Origin: Diplolepis rosae
Taxonomy: Eukaryota > Arthropoda > Insecta > Hymenoptera > Diplolepididae
Reading direction: 5' to 3'
Assembly (NCBI GenBank): GCA_030998225.1
Contig: JAPYXD010000250.1
Location: 558,001-622,000, forward strand
DNA: 64,000 nucleotides
Each line of letters begins with the position of its first letter. Position 1 is the stretch's first letter. Below the pieces are notes generated by a model. The model made no database searches. It saw only the letters and a list, made by a program, of their open reading frames with translations, and was not told the DNA's origin. This document shows positions 35,901 to 39,378 of this stretch, one piece after another. The translations under genes were made by a program, and so were the position numbers.

Positions 35901-36358
35901 ACGGTTTGGTTTGGACGAATAGATGTTTGCCGTAAAATATAATACAAACCTAATGGCTCAATAAGTGAAAATAATCGACTCACAATGTGAAGTGCAGTAT
36001 AATATTGTTTTGTATGATACATCAAAATAGCTTGATTGTATCTCATAACACATTTTTCAACATCATCAGCAGCATCTGATGCTTCTAAGTTAGATAATTG
36101 ACCACATATTGCATTTAAACTCTTTCTCAAAATTATAATCTTCTTCAAATCATTTTTGTAATATTCAGTCACTACTTTATTGTGCATCACCTTGAGATCC
36201 TTCGGCCTTAAACTTTCTAATTTTTCCAAGTATTTTAAACATGATGTATAAGCACCGCTTTGAAACTCAAAAAGCGCATTTTGAGCTAACTCACGCTCCT
36301 CATCAGAAATGACAGATGCTTCTATGTCTTTGATTTGCAGCTCTGCTAGTTCATTCAT
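7214..36358 (-). CDS. CNOT10: CCR4-NOT transcription complex subunit 10 (nine exons, C-terminus missing)
   Basis: CNOT10 is a TPR-repeat protein that binds CNOT11 and the CNOT1 N-terminus in the CCR4-NOT deadenylase, which shortens mRNA poly(A) tails. Joined coding exons are 36358-35950, 35869-35544, 35303-35197, 35113-34962, 30817-30618, 19211-18971, 18323-17979, 7641-7532 and 7292-7214. All introns are GT-AG and every junction keeps the frame (1969 bp, about 656 codons). Family landmarks occur in the expected order: YNQAILMYHTKQY, SLAQKVSLLLVELYI, MDYLRGKCKKAMILLN, YYNNVACIHHALGKPNLACF, LCTLGGNKYHDLIYNLGV, PRLWLRVAECCI, YAIPQPTLEFAMLCLKNA, WYPTNVLTGKAVLLYN and MLALYIELKL. No frame break is seen in any exon, so the gene is probably functional. 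The final short exon was not found. Introns 4, 5 and 7 are 4.1, 11.4 and 10.3 kb and full of transposons. Confidence 0.93.
7532..7641 (-). CDS. CNOT10: CNOT10 exon 8
   Basis: A small exon after TTTTTAACAG coding AWYPTNVLTGKAVLLYNMAV, then AYAIRGQLDKSGEIVGQ. It matches the family's YP.S...A..VMLFN.G.AY.LR...DKA region. The donor is G|GTAATT. It was found by similarity and splice sites, and lies 10.3 kb from exon 7. Confidence 0.92.
7903..8140. mobile_element. MITE, 238 bp
   Basis: Inverted ends TAATGGCATAACTGTC at the left and its near complement at 8125-8140, about 40 bp with mismatches. No coding content. It lies in CNOT10 intron 7. The target duplication is unclear; TTA or TA are both possible. 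Confidence 0.7.
8422..8769 (+). pseudogene. LINE ORF1 C-terminal part with zinc knuckles
   Basis: Open for 115 codons. It shows CFRCQGYGHVSRGC and CWRCGGASHVAKEC, two CCHC knuckles in the spacing used by Gag-like LINE proteins, and the start of a third at CLTC. The start is an internal methionine because the true start was lost by truncation. The protein would bind element RNA. It reads into the ORF2 start region with a frame change. Confidence 0.8.
8770..10448 (+). pseudogene. LINE ORF2: endonuclease and first half of reverse transcriptase
   Basis: Endonuclease motifs are split over frames by small indels: SPDLNIGDFLETDAGFVWVE near 8915, then AGDFNSKSTEWGEARLDRRG near 9100, then SIIDLTIAAPRLASRIGDW and LSDHQ (9240-9330). 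From 9156 the frame is open for 430 codons and enters the reverse transcriptase with TAPWIDGLPNEILKE, YRPICLLDTMGKLLEEMILQ, LSENQFSFRKGRSTVDAI and motif A SIDIRNAFNTA, stopping at TGA 10446. The stop interrupts the polymerase, so the copy is inactive. A ~30-bp deletion near 8860 removes part of the endonuclease start. Confidence 0.85.
10449..11776 (+). pseudogene. LINE ORF2: reverse transcriptase palm and C-terminal part
   Basis: Continues the polymerase after the stop: GAPQGSRVGPLVWNVMYDDF (template-grip region), then IIGFADDALVVCAADD with the FADD catalytic pair near 10680-10700, then thumb-like sequence. Frameshifts near 10850 and a stop at 11123 split it into three frames. The last frame (11147-11776) holds the C-terminal Cys-His motif CRYC...H..F.C typical of R1-clade ORF2. 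The RT motifs are recognisable without database help. Confidence 0.85.
12113..12294. other. short spacer after LINE
   Basis: AT-rich with no recognised content. It separates the LINE 3' tail from the repeat-protein fragment. Confidence 0.4.
12295..13237 (-). pseudogene. arthropod repeat protein, N-terminal and middle fragments
   Basis: Minus-strand frames in order: DHCCKNHPDSFCYVCGFFIP followed by QKQRQNISPAMREDIFSD (13160-13043), then EYKPTSNFSKLCDQKELDDF and IRDLNLSKNEAKILGFRLEE (12710-12590), then PESWHLFIDVNKCTFKAVLF and HNRNEYPLIPIVHVTNLKEC (12450-12340). I recall this order (a Cys-rich N-terminus, a DLNLSK..AELLGSRL block, then a W.LF.D....LKAVLLHNGN block) from an uncharacterised protein present in many copies in arthropod genomes. 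Frames are shifted and stops intervene. The C-terminal part is absent here, and a separate C-terminal fragment lies at 3324. No catalytic motif is known to me. Confidence 0.6.
13311..13600 (+). repeat. subterminal inverted repeat of the repeat-protein element
   Basis: Contains TGTGAATACTGTGAATACTG and a following stretch translatable as VDLNAMKYKKQ, the inverted counterpart of 3130-3240. It lies just outside the N-terminal end of the protein fragment and points away from it. Confidence 0.6.
13794..14846 (-). mobile_element. Ty1/copia retrotransposon fragment, Gag to protease
   Basis: Read on the minus strand: a Gag segment (MLDFVLPDKTTALQIICRNK and SASFLSEFGKAVNELKSAG, 14846-14640), a knuckle CYTCGEIHFARNC near 14500 that is one residue shorter than the usual CX2CX4HX4C, a Gly/Arg/Ser-rich linker (14450-14310), and the aspartic protease start LLDSGCTDHVINNDKYFDNY (14141). 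The fragment ends at 13794 before integrase and reverse transcriptase. Frames are broken at about 14640 and 14140-14310. No LTR was seen nearby. This element moved by reverse transcription and integration; this copy is dead. Confidence 0.8.
14840..15078 (+). pseudogene. exon-like fragment of another repeat-borne ORF
   Basis: The plus-strand frame reads HQVKRSDKRFIETFPKWVDF, FLPFEENEQKQDLSST and then APTGRPSLQFATCRYQTKQ followed by RRTESLRSQ, with a good donor CAG|GTAAGC at 15079. The GRP.L.F......TK.RRTE.LR pattern recurs, as I recall, in repeat-borne insect proteins that precede a larger DNA-processing domain. It is uncertain whether it joins the repeat protein at 12295, which lies on the other strand. 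No further exon was recognised. Confidence 0.4.
15079..15413. other. no gene seen
   Basis: Short AT-rich stretch up to the DD41D element. A small GC-rich island at 15240-15290 is unexplained. Confidence 0.4.
15414..16728 (-). mobile_element. IS630/Tc1-type element with DD41D-spaced transposase
   Basis: Ends are inverted repeats: ATATAAAGGGTTTTCCAACA at the left and, read inverted, ATATAAAGGATTTTCCAATA at the right, continuing into GGGACATAACAATTT on both sides (about 40 bp with few mismatches). TA lies at each edge. Between them is a transposase reading right to left. The whole unit, 1315 bp, fits a complete element. It adjoins the left end of the mariner at 16729, so one inserted at or beside the other's terminus. 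Confidence 0.88.
15527..16609 (-). pseudogene. DD41D-type transposase, two frameshifts
   Basis: The N-terminal HTH frame (16609-16358, VKFTNQQRLEIIKNYYRNSE) overlaps by 14 bp the main frame (16371-15571), which has the catalytic blocks IIFSDEAHFWLNGFVNKQN, WFQQDDATSHTARVTIDLL and PPRSCDLTSLDFILWDHIKS. Counting from the QQD aspartate to the SLD aspartate gives 41 residues between them, the spacing named DD41D (rosa-like). A second shift near 15640 moves the C-terminus (CARVVENWVQRIDLCKRAR) into another frame ending about 15527. With only two frameshifts and all three acidic residues kept, this is the best preserved transposase in the window. The subfamily is by spacing only. Confidence 0.8.
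16729..17205 (+). mobile_element. mariner (SETMAR/Hsmar1-type) 5' fragment
   Basis: The left terminal repeat TCAGATGTACAAATAAGTTT followed by CCGCCG matches the right end of the mariner at 6712. The frame at 16890-17204 starts MCAKMSSFEPNMRHLRELLI and gives an HTH_48-type DNA-binding domain (KKSAAEAHRLLVETYGEVAL, CREWFQKCKNDEFDIEDKER, SGRPKVYEDAEFEALL). The catalytic domain is missing after about 17150, where the sequence becomes unrelated. It shares the 5' leader GACATCTATCAAC with the copy at 5485. Confidence 0.82.
17206..17978. other. CNOT10 intron 7, no gene seen
   Basis: AT-rich intron between the mariner fragment and exon 7, without frames or repeats that I recognise. Confidence 0.6.
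17979..18323 (-). CDS. CNOT10: CNOT10 exon 7
   Basis: After TTTTTTTTGGCAG it codes GQHATQISQTTAIEALNLKM, then SIFAASAYVSLCIGDYNVAL, LLGKLYAAESLISLDKINEA and a charged stretch DKDEKRNEEIDKKPIKG. The LG.LYAAE.LISLD motif is diagnostic of CNOT10. The donor is G|GTGTGT. It is the largest C-terminal exon. Confidence 0.93.
18324..18970. other. CNOT10 intron 6
   Basis: A short intron (647 bp) with no visible transposon, in contrast to introns 4, 5 and 7. Confidence 0.6.
18971..19211 (-). CDS. CNOT10: CNOT10 exon 6
   Basis: Codes PNEVNFNILKGRQDLVRKVI, VSGFHKKIVLSSPLCSEFKY and YAIPQPTLEFAMLCLKNAYY, ending LLPNYFIG. The donor G|GTAACA gives the phase needed for the GQHATQ start of exon 7. The frame stays open to 18861, but the extra residues have no family likeness, so I place the donor at 18970. 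Confidence 0.9.
19250..20450 (-). mobile_element. Penelope-like retroelement fragment, reverse transcriptase
   Basis: Minus-strand reading: LAHNLKITKEFLRKNKDLIC then TNADKGNIIDLV (about 20120-20020), the N-terminal RT region with the Penelope-like 'ADKGN' block; then IPDDHVMVSLYVVAMFPNIP with HTKLNKKEFLKGLDFIINF (19690-19510); then FYKQKFGTPMGSVISPMLAE (about 19490-19430); then YVDDILLCAF near 19375-19350, the YxDD catalytic box. The order and motifs fit Penelope-like RT. Stops and frameshifts are many and no GIY-YIG endonuclease was found, so the copy is dead. It lies in CNOT10 intron 5. Confidence 0.82.
20470..21425. mobile_element. non-autonomous element with inverted ends
   Basis: GATATTGGCTTAGGTTT at 21352 is the inverse of AAACCTAAGCCAATATC at 20541, and the outer parts AACTGTCCAT (21407) and ATGGACAGTT (20494) pair as well. 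The arms are about 75-100 bp and diverged. A second pair (GACTAAGTCTTGC near 20616 and near 21172) is in direct orientation, showing internal rearrangement. A TA microsatellite sits in the middle. No coding content. Confidence 0.55.
20902..20966. repeat. (TA)n microsatellite
   Basis: About 65 bp of nearly pure TATATA, interrupted once by TACATA. It lies inside the element with inverted ends, so it may have expanded in the loop of that palindrome. Confidence 0.9.
21676..23147. mobile_element. foldback element with ~515-bp arms (F1)
   Basis: The left end CACAGTGACCCATTTTAATC and the right end, read inverted, CACGGTGACCCATTTTAATC begin arms that match for about 515 bp (21676-22190 and 22634-23147), and more weakly to about 22260 and 22590. 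TA flanks both ends, as for Tc1/mariner target sites. The spacer holds a plus-strand frame, RIRRACTVISRETLLKTVDG followed by GLRLCLQVNGGHFEQLLRG (22270-22400), which resembles the extreme C-terminus of IS630/Tc1 transposases (NGGHFEHLL). A ~30-bp direct repeat GTGAGAGGCAAGGG occurs twice at 22420-22475. The arms are rich in AAGGTCA motifs. The element lies in CNOT10 intron 5. Confidence 0.88.
23148..23535. other. no gene seen
   Basis: Spacer between foldback F1 and a mariner. The minus-strand frame over 23066-23377 has no family likeness. Confidence 0.5.
23536..24420 (+). mobile_element. mariner, internally deleted (family M1)
   Basis: Terminal repeats: left ATTCTGTCAAAAAAGTACCG, right, read inverted, ATTCTGTTAAGAAAGTACCG, followed on both sides by GGAAT, with TA at the edges. 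The N-terminal transposase frame starts around 23785 with KAYGESTLSKTRAYEWYSAF and continues RSGRDVVDNLPRPRRPSTSS and VSHELIRTILKDLMGMKRVA to a stop at 24046. After a few further codons (LNFLQQL) the sequence jumps to the C-terminal block (DMTPADIFLFPKLK, RGTRFQSIEDIKENS, KSIPENAFKKYFDDW), so roughly half the transposase, including two catalytic residues, is deleted. This is a typical dead but mobilisable copy, in CNOT10 intron 5. Confidence 0.9.
24421..25021. other. no gene recognised
   Basis: A 135-codon minus-strand frame (25019-24612) is hydrophobic in places (FSMVFFLVLLSHVACF) but resembles nothing I know. It has no splice or start support and is probably chance or an old element. Confidence 0.4.
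25022..26115 (-). mobile_element. mariner, longer copy, mutated (family M1 relative)
   Basis: Minus strand. The 5' terminal repeat near 26115-26080 contains GTCAAAAAAGTACCGAGAAT, akin to family M1. Transposase frames: 25685-25398 (MLDNRNSSLREIARYLNISE, SVRSILMDILVIRRVAAWLL, LIVTGDETWIYEFDKKTGQQ, with the first catalytic Asp in TGDETW) and 25314-25027 (STIDQPPESSNLVPCDFFLF, where the expected third catalytic Asp lies in the PCDFFLF block, then IPESAYKKCFENWKKRWNIC). The middle with the second Asp is largely deleted, since TGQQSSE is followed after ~90 bp by a site corresponding to the C-terminal third. The 3' terminal repeat is not visible after the stop at 25027. Confidence 0.85.
26322..26481. 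mobile_element. MITE, 160 bp, TAA target duplication
   Basis: Inverted ends AGGTGCAGACATACCTCG and CGAAGTATGTCTGCACCT. TAA occurs directly on both sides (26319-26321 and 26482-26484). A 3-bp TWA/TAA duplication with such ends fits PIF/Harbinger-type MITEs. Internal palindromes around GCTTGCTTGC make most of it foldable. Confidence 0.8.
26485..27195. other. no gene seen
   Basis: AT-rich intron sequence of CNOT10, with no recognised repeats. Confidence 0.5.
27196..27491 (+). pseudogene. hAT transposase fragment (ZBED5/SCAND3-like)
   Basis: Plus-strand reading: RGDMGSLHKALLLHTDIQWL then SHRKMLSKFCELKDEIKMFP, a stop, then MAYLADIFTHFDELNAYFQV and KNINIFKVQNKINVATLK. This resembles the hAT-family section before the dimerisation domain (HTE.RWLSRGK.L.R...L..E, LAYLADIF..LN.LN..LQGK). 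One stop (TGA near 27363) breaks it. The rest of the element was not found within the surrounding 1.5 kb. Confidence 0.78.
27492..29150. other. no gene seen
   Basis: About 1.6 kb of AT-rich intron. Short frames such as 28926-28651 are not supported by similarity. Parts may be further hAT sequence beyond recognition. Confidence 0.5.
29151..29700 (+). mobile_element. mariner fragment (mellifera-like), middle of transposase
   Basis: The plus-strand frame at about 29225-29530 reads VEIREIASSLNSLIEPVHNI then KLDKRKLSARWMLRLLTVEQ, KRNRVTTLEHGIVMFKHNQK and EFLRCDVTVYE, the mariner linker (KL..RWVPRLLT.EQK..R) and first catalytic region; the expected DETW is lost to a small deletion after TVYE. Weak similarity continues to about 29690 (AVLLKRRGHH). 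No terminal repeats were seen. It lies in CNOT10 intron 5. Confidence 0.8.
29778..30470. mobile_element. foldback element with ~110-bp arms (F2)
   Basis: The left arm begins CAGGATATTTTAAAATAA and the right arm, read inverted, CAGGGTGTTTTTTATCTTGA. They match along CATCTTACGAAAAATATGTC and beyond (about 29778-29895 and 30372-30470), with TA at both edges. A core at 30079-30185 (CGTGAGAGGTAAGGGGATTC, then ACTACTATGTCCACGTCGTT) is shared with foldback F1 at 22459-22555, although the ends of the two elements differ. Confidence 0.82.
30618..30817 (-). CDS. CNOT10: CNOT10 exon 5
   Basis: Codes PMSSQPLCTLGGNKYHDLIY through LHNSPRLWLRVAECCIFNNN and R. The PRLWLR.AECCI block is one of the best conserved in the family. 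The acceptor is TTTCTAG and the donor A|GTGAGT. It is isolated by 4.1 kb upstream and 11.4 kb downstream of transposon-rich intron. Confidence 0.93.
30818..33519. other. CNOT10 intron 4, no gene recognised
   Basis: 2.7 kb, AT-rich. A stretch at 31330-31460 (GGAACTTTTGGAGGAACACA) reads like the untranslated part of a decayed mariner, but nothing coding confirms it. The frames at 31656-31871, 31919-32134 and 33248-33436 have no likeness that I recognise. Confidence 0.45.
33520..34100 (-). mobile_element. mariner remnant (family M4), first copy
   Basis: The right end, read inverted, TACGAGGGGCACTATTTATA then TTTTGAGCC; the left end is more decayed but keeps TATATTTTGAGCC (33519-33540). Minus-strand codons give transposase pieces: KSFSRWIT-like sequence, then VGSHNLTKAQ and RVDWCKQMLK near 33700-33640, the region before the first catalytic Asp. 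The N-terminal HTH is recognisable near 33950-33850 (KRWYNEIN). It is ~90% alike to 45265-45914 and in the same orientation, but retains about 90 bp in the HTH region (33895-33985) that the other lacks. Confidence 0.82.
34101..34961. other. CNOT10 intron 4, no gene seen
   Basis: AT-rich. A TATATATA stretch lies at 34484-34515. Nothing else was identified. Confidence 0.5.
34962..35113 (-). CDS. CNOT10: CNOT10 exon 4
   Basis: Codes ICDESAAVLYYNNVACIHHA, then LGKPNLACFYLLKALEEHEQ and on to VEDSG. This is the TPR with the family's NN.(A/G)CIH signature. The acceptor is GATAG and the donor G|GTACTT. The frame continues past the donor into intron sequence that does not resemble the family, which supports the splice choice. 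Confidence 0.92.
35197..35303 (-). CDS. CNOT10: CNOT10 exon 3
   Basis: A short exon after TTTTTGTAG coding NIFNIFLAANMDYLRG, then KCKKAMILLNTITPEQRKF. It matches the 'FEYLRGNYRKAVKLLN' region of the family. The donor is AA|GTAAGT. It has no long open frame of its own and was found by splice sites and similarity. Confidence 0.9.
35365..35480 (+). repeat. tRNA-derived SINE
   Basis: Pol III promoter boxes: TGTAGCTCAGTAGTCATAGC (A box, 35377) and GGCTCGAATCCC (B box, 35422). The acceptor stem does not pair and no cloverleaf closes well, so it is not a working tRNA. The same sequence, inverted, lies at 43183-43300, so the unit is dispersed. It sits inside the 239-bp CNOT10 intron 2, antisense to the gene. 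Confidence 0.75.
35544..35869 (-). CDS. CNOT10: CNOT10 exon 2
   Basis: The acceptor TTTCAG ends at 35870, and the exon codes EESLAQKVSLLLVELY through KEWETLVTMGTNM. Its middle (residues around TDKEGVLKSIKEQKEPTRD) is the low-conservation linker that is long and Asn-rich in vertebrates and short here. The donor is G|GTAATT. It ends in phase 0. Confidence 0.92.
35950..36358 (-). CDS. CNOT10: CNOT10 exon 1 (start codon)
   Basis: It opens MNELAELQIKDIEASV and reaches RLFSLIEPL, the conserved junction region. It has 136 codons plus one base. The donor reads G|GTTTGT at 35949. The first TPR-like helices (EERELAQNALFEFQSGAYTS) begin about 20 residues in, the same spacing as in animal homologues. 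An ATG four codons upstream is not available in frame, so 36358 is the natural start. Confidence 0.92.
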
Positions 36359-36535
36359 TTTTATCCCTAAATCAATTTAAGAAAAGCCCAGAAAATATTA
36401 AAATAGGTTTTTCAACAATGAATTTTGCCTGAGAAAATCTAATAGACCTTTTCATGTATGGAATAAATAATGCAAATACTTAGCAATTTCAAGCACTTTT
36501 CATTTAAAATTTACAAAGTTTTGATTTTGTCATGA

Positions 36536-36585
36536 AGTATACGTGGAATGAAGTATACGTGGAATGAAGTATACATACTTCAAAA
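36536..36585. repeat. short tandem repeat, ~18-bp unit
   Basis: GAAGTATACGTGGAAT is repeated about two and a half times, the last copy changing to GAAGTATACATACTT. It lies in the upstream flank of CNOT10. Confidence 0.85.
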
Positions 36586-36743
36586 TCTGTCCATTCAGAC
36601 AGAAAAAATTAGATGAGTACACCACCAGTCATAATTGTGGGACCACCTACGAAAATTGTATTAAAAATATGCTCGTCTTTAAAAGTAGCTAATTCTGTGA
36701 TAACTGTACTACACAGAATAAATAATTGAAAACGATTCATTAA

Positions 36744-36853
36744 CCCTTTGGCCTATAACCACGAGTCTGACTCGTGGTAAAGACTTAGTGCCATAAGCGA
36801 CAACCATTTTACTATGGCTCGCGCAATTGGCAGATATCGTGTAGGCCAAGGGG
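36744..36853. mobile_element. MITE, 110 bp, TTAA target duplication (piggyBac-type)
   Basis: Inverted ends CCCTTTGGCCTATAA and, read inverted, CCCCTTGGCCTACA, flanked by TTAA at 36740-36743 and 36854-36857. The centre holds the palindrome CCACGAGTCTGACTCGTGG. TTAA with CCC ends is the piggyBac pattern. It lies ~390 bp upstream of the CNOT10 start codon, so it may sit in the promoter region. Confidence 0.88.
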
Positions 36854-37141
36854 TTAATAAAAAAACATGTCTACGTTATGAATAATAAGTGATGAAACGA
36901 ATTATCTTTATAGTTAAAATATGTAAATTTTTGTGAAGAACAGCATAAGGACGGAATGAAAATTTTAATTTGAAGAAACAATGAAACTTCACTTACGAGC
37001 TGAACTGTCGGTAAATTAGGGCTGAATAAGTTTTATTAGATAGAATATCCTGTTTGGTGGCAATATCAAATATGTAAAAGTTCGAGTCATCAATCTGAAA
37101 GGGACACTAGCCTAAAATTCAGCCAATTATAATTATTTCTG
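36854..37141. other. CNOT10 upstream flank, no gene seen
   Basis: AT-rich, without a recognisable core promoter. The transcription start of CNOT10 is unknown. Confidence 0.4.
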
Positions 37142-39378
37142 TTTCTGGAAGCGACTCCTGCCCAGTATTCAGGGAAGAACTAAGGAGGTTGAGGGGTAGA
37201 GAGTGAAGTTCCTACAACTCAACGTCGAGAGTGGGGAGGGACGCCCAAGACCTCATGATGCCTGACAGCGCGACAGAAATAAATCCATTCAAAGGGCGAT
37301 GCCACGTTACAAGAGGCATGGAAAACAGCAAAATTGGTTCTGAGGCGAGGCATAAAGAAAAGTTGACTTCAGTGCCGGGAAGACTTGATCAGGGAGGTCG
37401 AAAATGACCCATGGGGTCTCGCCTTCAAAATAGTCACTAAGAGATTGGTGACTAGAAGAAAGACCCCGGGCCTGGATAATGCCGATCGAGTCAAGTACAT
37501 CGCGCGGAGCTTGTTTCCACACGTAGAGCCGTTCCAAAGACAAGACCGAAGTTCCTGCGTGGTCCGGCGCGAGGAACTAAAGAGTGCGGGTGGGAGGCTT
37601 AAGGCAAATACAGCGCCGGGGATTGACGGGGTGCCAAACGTGATCCTCAAAGGATCCAGGCAGTGGTAGAAACCGCCACAAAAGCCAGAAGAGGAACTGG
37701 TAAGCGAAAGGGATTCTGCACGTTGGTCAGCAGTGATATCCGCATGCGTTCAGTATCGCTAGTTGGAAGAACTGCATCAAGGCGATGATGCATGAGAAGA
37801 TTCCAGACTACCTGTTGTGGATGATGGATGACTATCTAAGCAACAGTTGGGTGAAATGCGAGGGCGACAAATAGTCCTTTAAAGAAGAGATGATGTGTGG
37901 TGCCCCTCAGGGATCGCGAGTGGGACCATTTGTGTGGAACGTCATGTTTCACGATTTCCTACGCATGGACCTACCTGCTGAAACGAGCATCATCGGCTTC
38001 GCGAATGACGCACTTGTCGTATGTGCTGCTGATGACATCAAGATCCTGGAGCTGAGGATCAACGAGAATCTGCGGCAGGCAAAAAGTTGGTTGTACAGCA
38101 GAAGCTTTAATATGGCTCCTGAAAGACCGAGGCTTTTCTGATCATGGACAGGAGATACTTCAGCTACCCGAGGATTGTACTCGGTGAACACGAAGTGGTC
38201 TGGAGTAGAAGCATCAAGTACCGGAGAGTACACTTGGATCGAAGGCTTAGCTTCAGCGAACACCTTCAGATCGCAATAAATAAAGCCATCCAATGTGGAG
38301 CTGACTTGGCACGGCTCATGCCCAACATTGGTGGTCCCAAGAAAGCAAAAAGAAGACTGGTGGCAAGTGTGGTGCACTCGAAGTGGCTTTTTTATGTAGC
38401 TCGGGTTTGGACAAGCGCCCTTGACAACCATGCTATTCAGAAAATACTGTCTTCCGCACAGAGATGTTCAGCTATGAGAATTATCTCAGCATACAGAACT
38501 GTGTCGAAGAACGCTGCTCTGATCCTGGCGAGCGTCCCGCCAATAGACTTATTGGTGGCGGGAAGGCAGGAGGCCTTTCTGCTTCGCAAGGAGCATACCT
38601 GTCTTAACAACGAACAGGAAATCGCTCGCGTGATGGAAGCCATCCGCAAGGATGCTAGACGCAAACTCGTTAAGAGATGGCTAACGAGATAGCATGGTGA
38701 GCAGACCGGGAGATAGACACACCGTCTGATCTCGGAGCTTGCCAGCTGGCTGGAGAGAAAGCACGGTGAAGTCGGCTTTTACCTAACGCAAGCGCTTTCA
38801 GGCCGTGACTGTTTTAACGCGTACCTGTAGCGCTTCAAGAAGAGAGACGAGGAGATGTGTTGCTACTGCGGTTTCCCTATAGATGATGCAAAGCACACAC
38901 TCCTTGTCTGCGCCAGGTAGGGTGTGACAAGGGAGGCCGTTAGTCGGGCGGTGAGTGCTGAGGTTACTCCTTACACACTGATTCCTCTCATGATACAGTC
39001 TGAAGATATCTGGAAGCACATCAAGTCATTCATCACACAAGCGATGAGGACTAAGGATCTCGATGGGCGTAAGGAGTTGAAGCAACACGGTGAGTCAGCA
39101 AGAAAATTACCCTTGAGGCCTGTACTCTCGGTCGCGCGCAGCGAGCCGGTGGACTAGGGATGCTGTGCCGGGGGGAAGAACATGCTCTCTTTCGCTTGGC
39201 GCGGTGTATCGGATCGCCGGTCGTAGACGTGCGGCCAGGAGGATGGGTTTTGGGTGAACGGACGATGAAAGAGTCGCGCGGCGACTTAAAGCCTGAACTA
39301 GCCACTCATGAAATTCAATGCTGAAAGAAGGTTCCGCAAGCGGCAATATGGTTTGAGAAAGGGGGTTTTGTTTTCATA
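37142..39378 (+). mobile_element. R1-like LINE, internally deleted (copy C)
   Basis: Parallels copy B in pieces. The ORF1/ORF2 junction (37142-37270) is followed after a deletion of ~800 bp by the region before the RT (37290-37660: DNADRVKYIARSLFPHVEPF and APGIDGVPN), another deletion of ~300 bp, then the palm (37890-38140: GAPQGSRVGPFVWNVMFHDF and IIGFANDALVVCAADD) and the C-terminal part with CCYCGFPIDDAKHTLLVC near 38860-38910. The catalytic pair reads FAND instead of FADD, so even this motif is lost. Similarity stops near 39378, about 100 bp before the family 3' end. The copy is older and more mutated than copy B. Confidence 0.87.
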
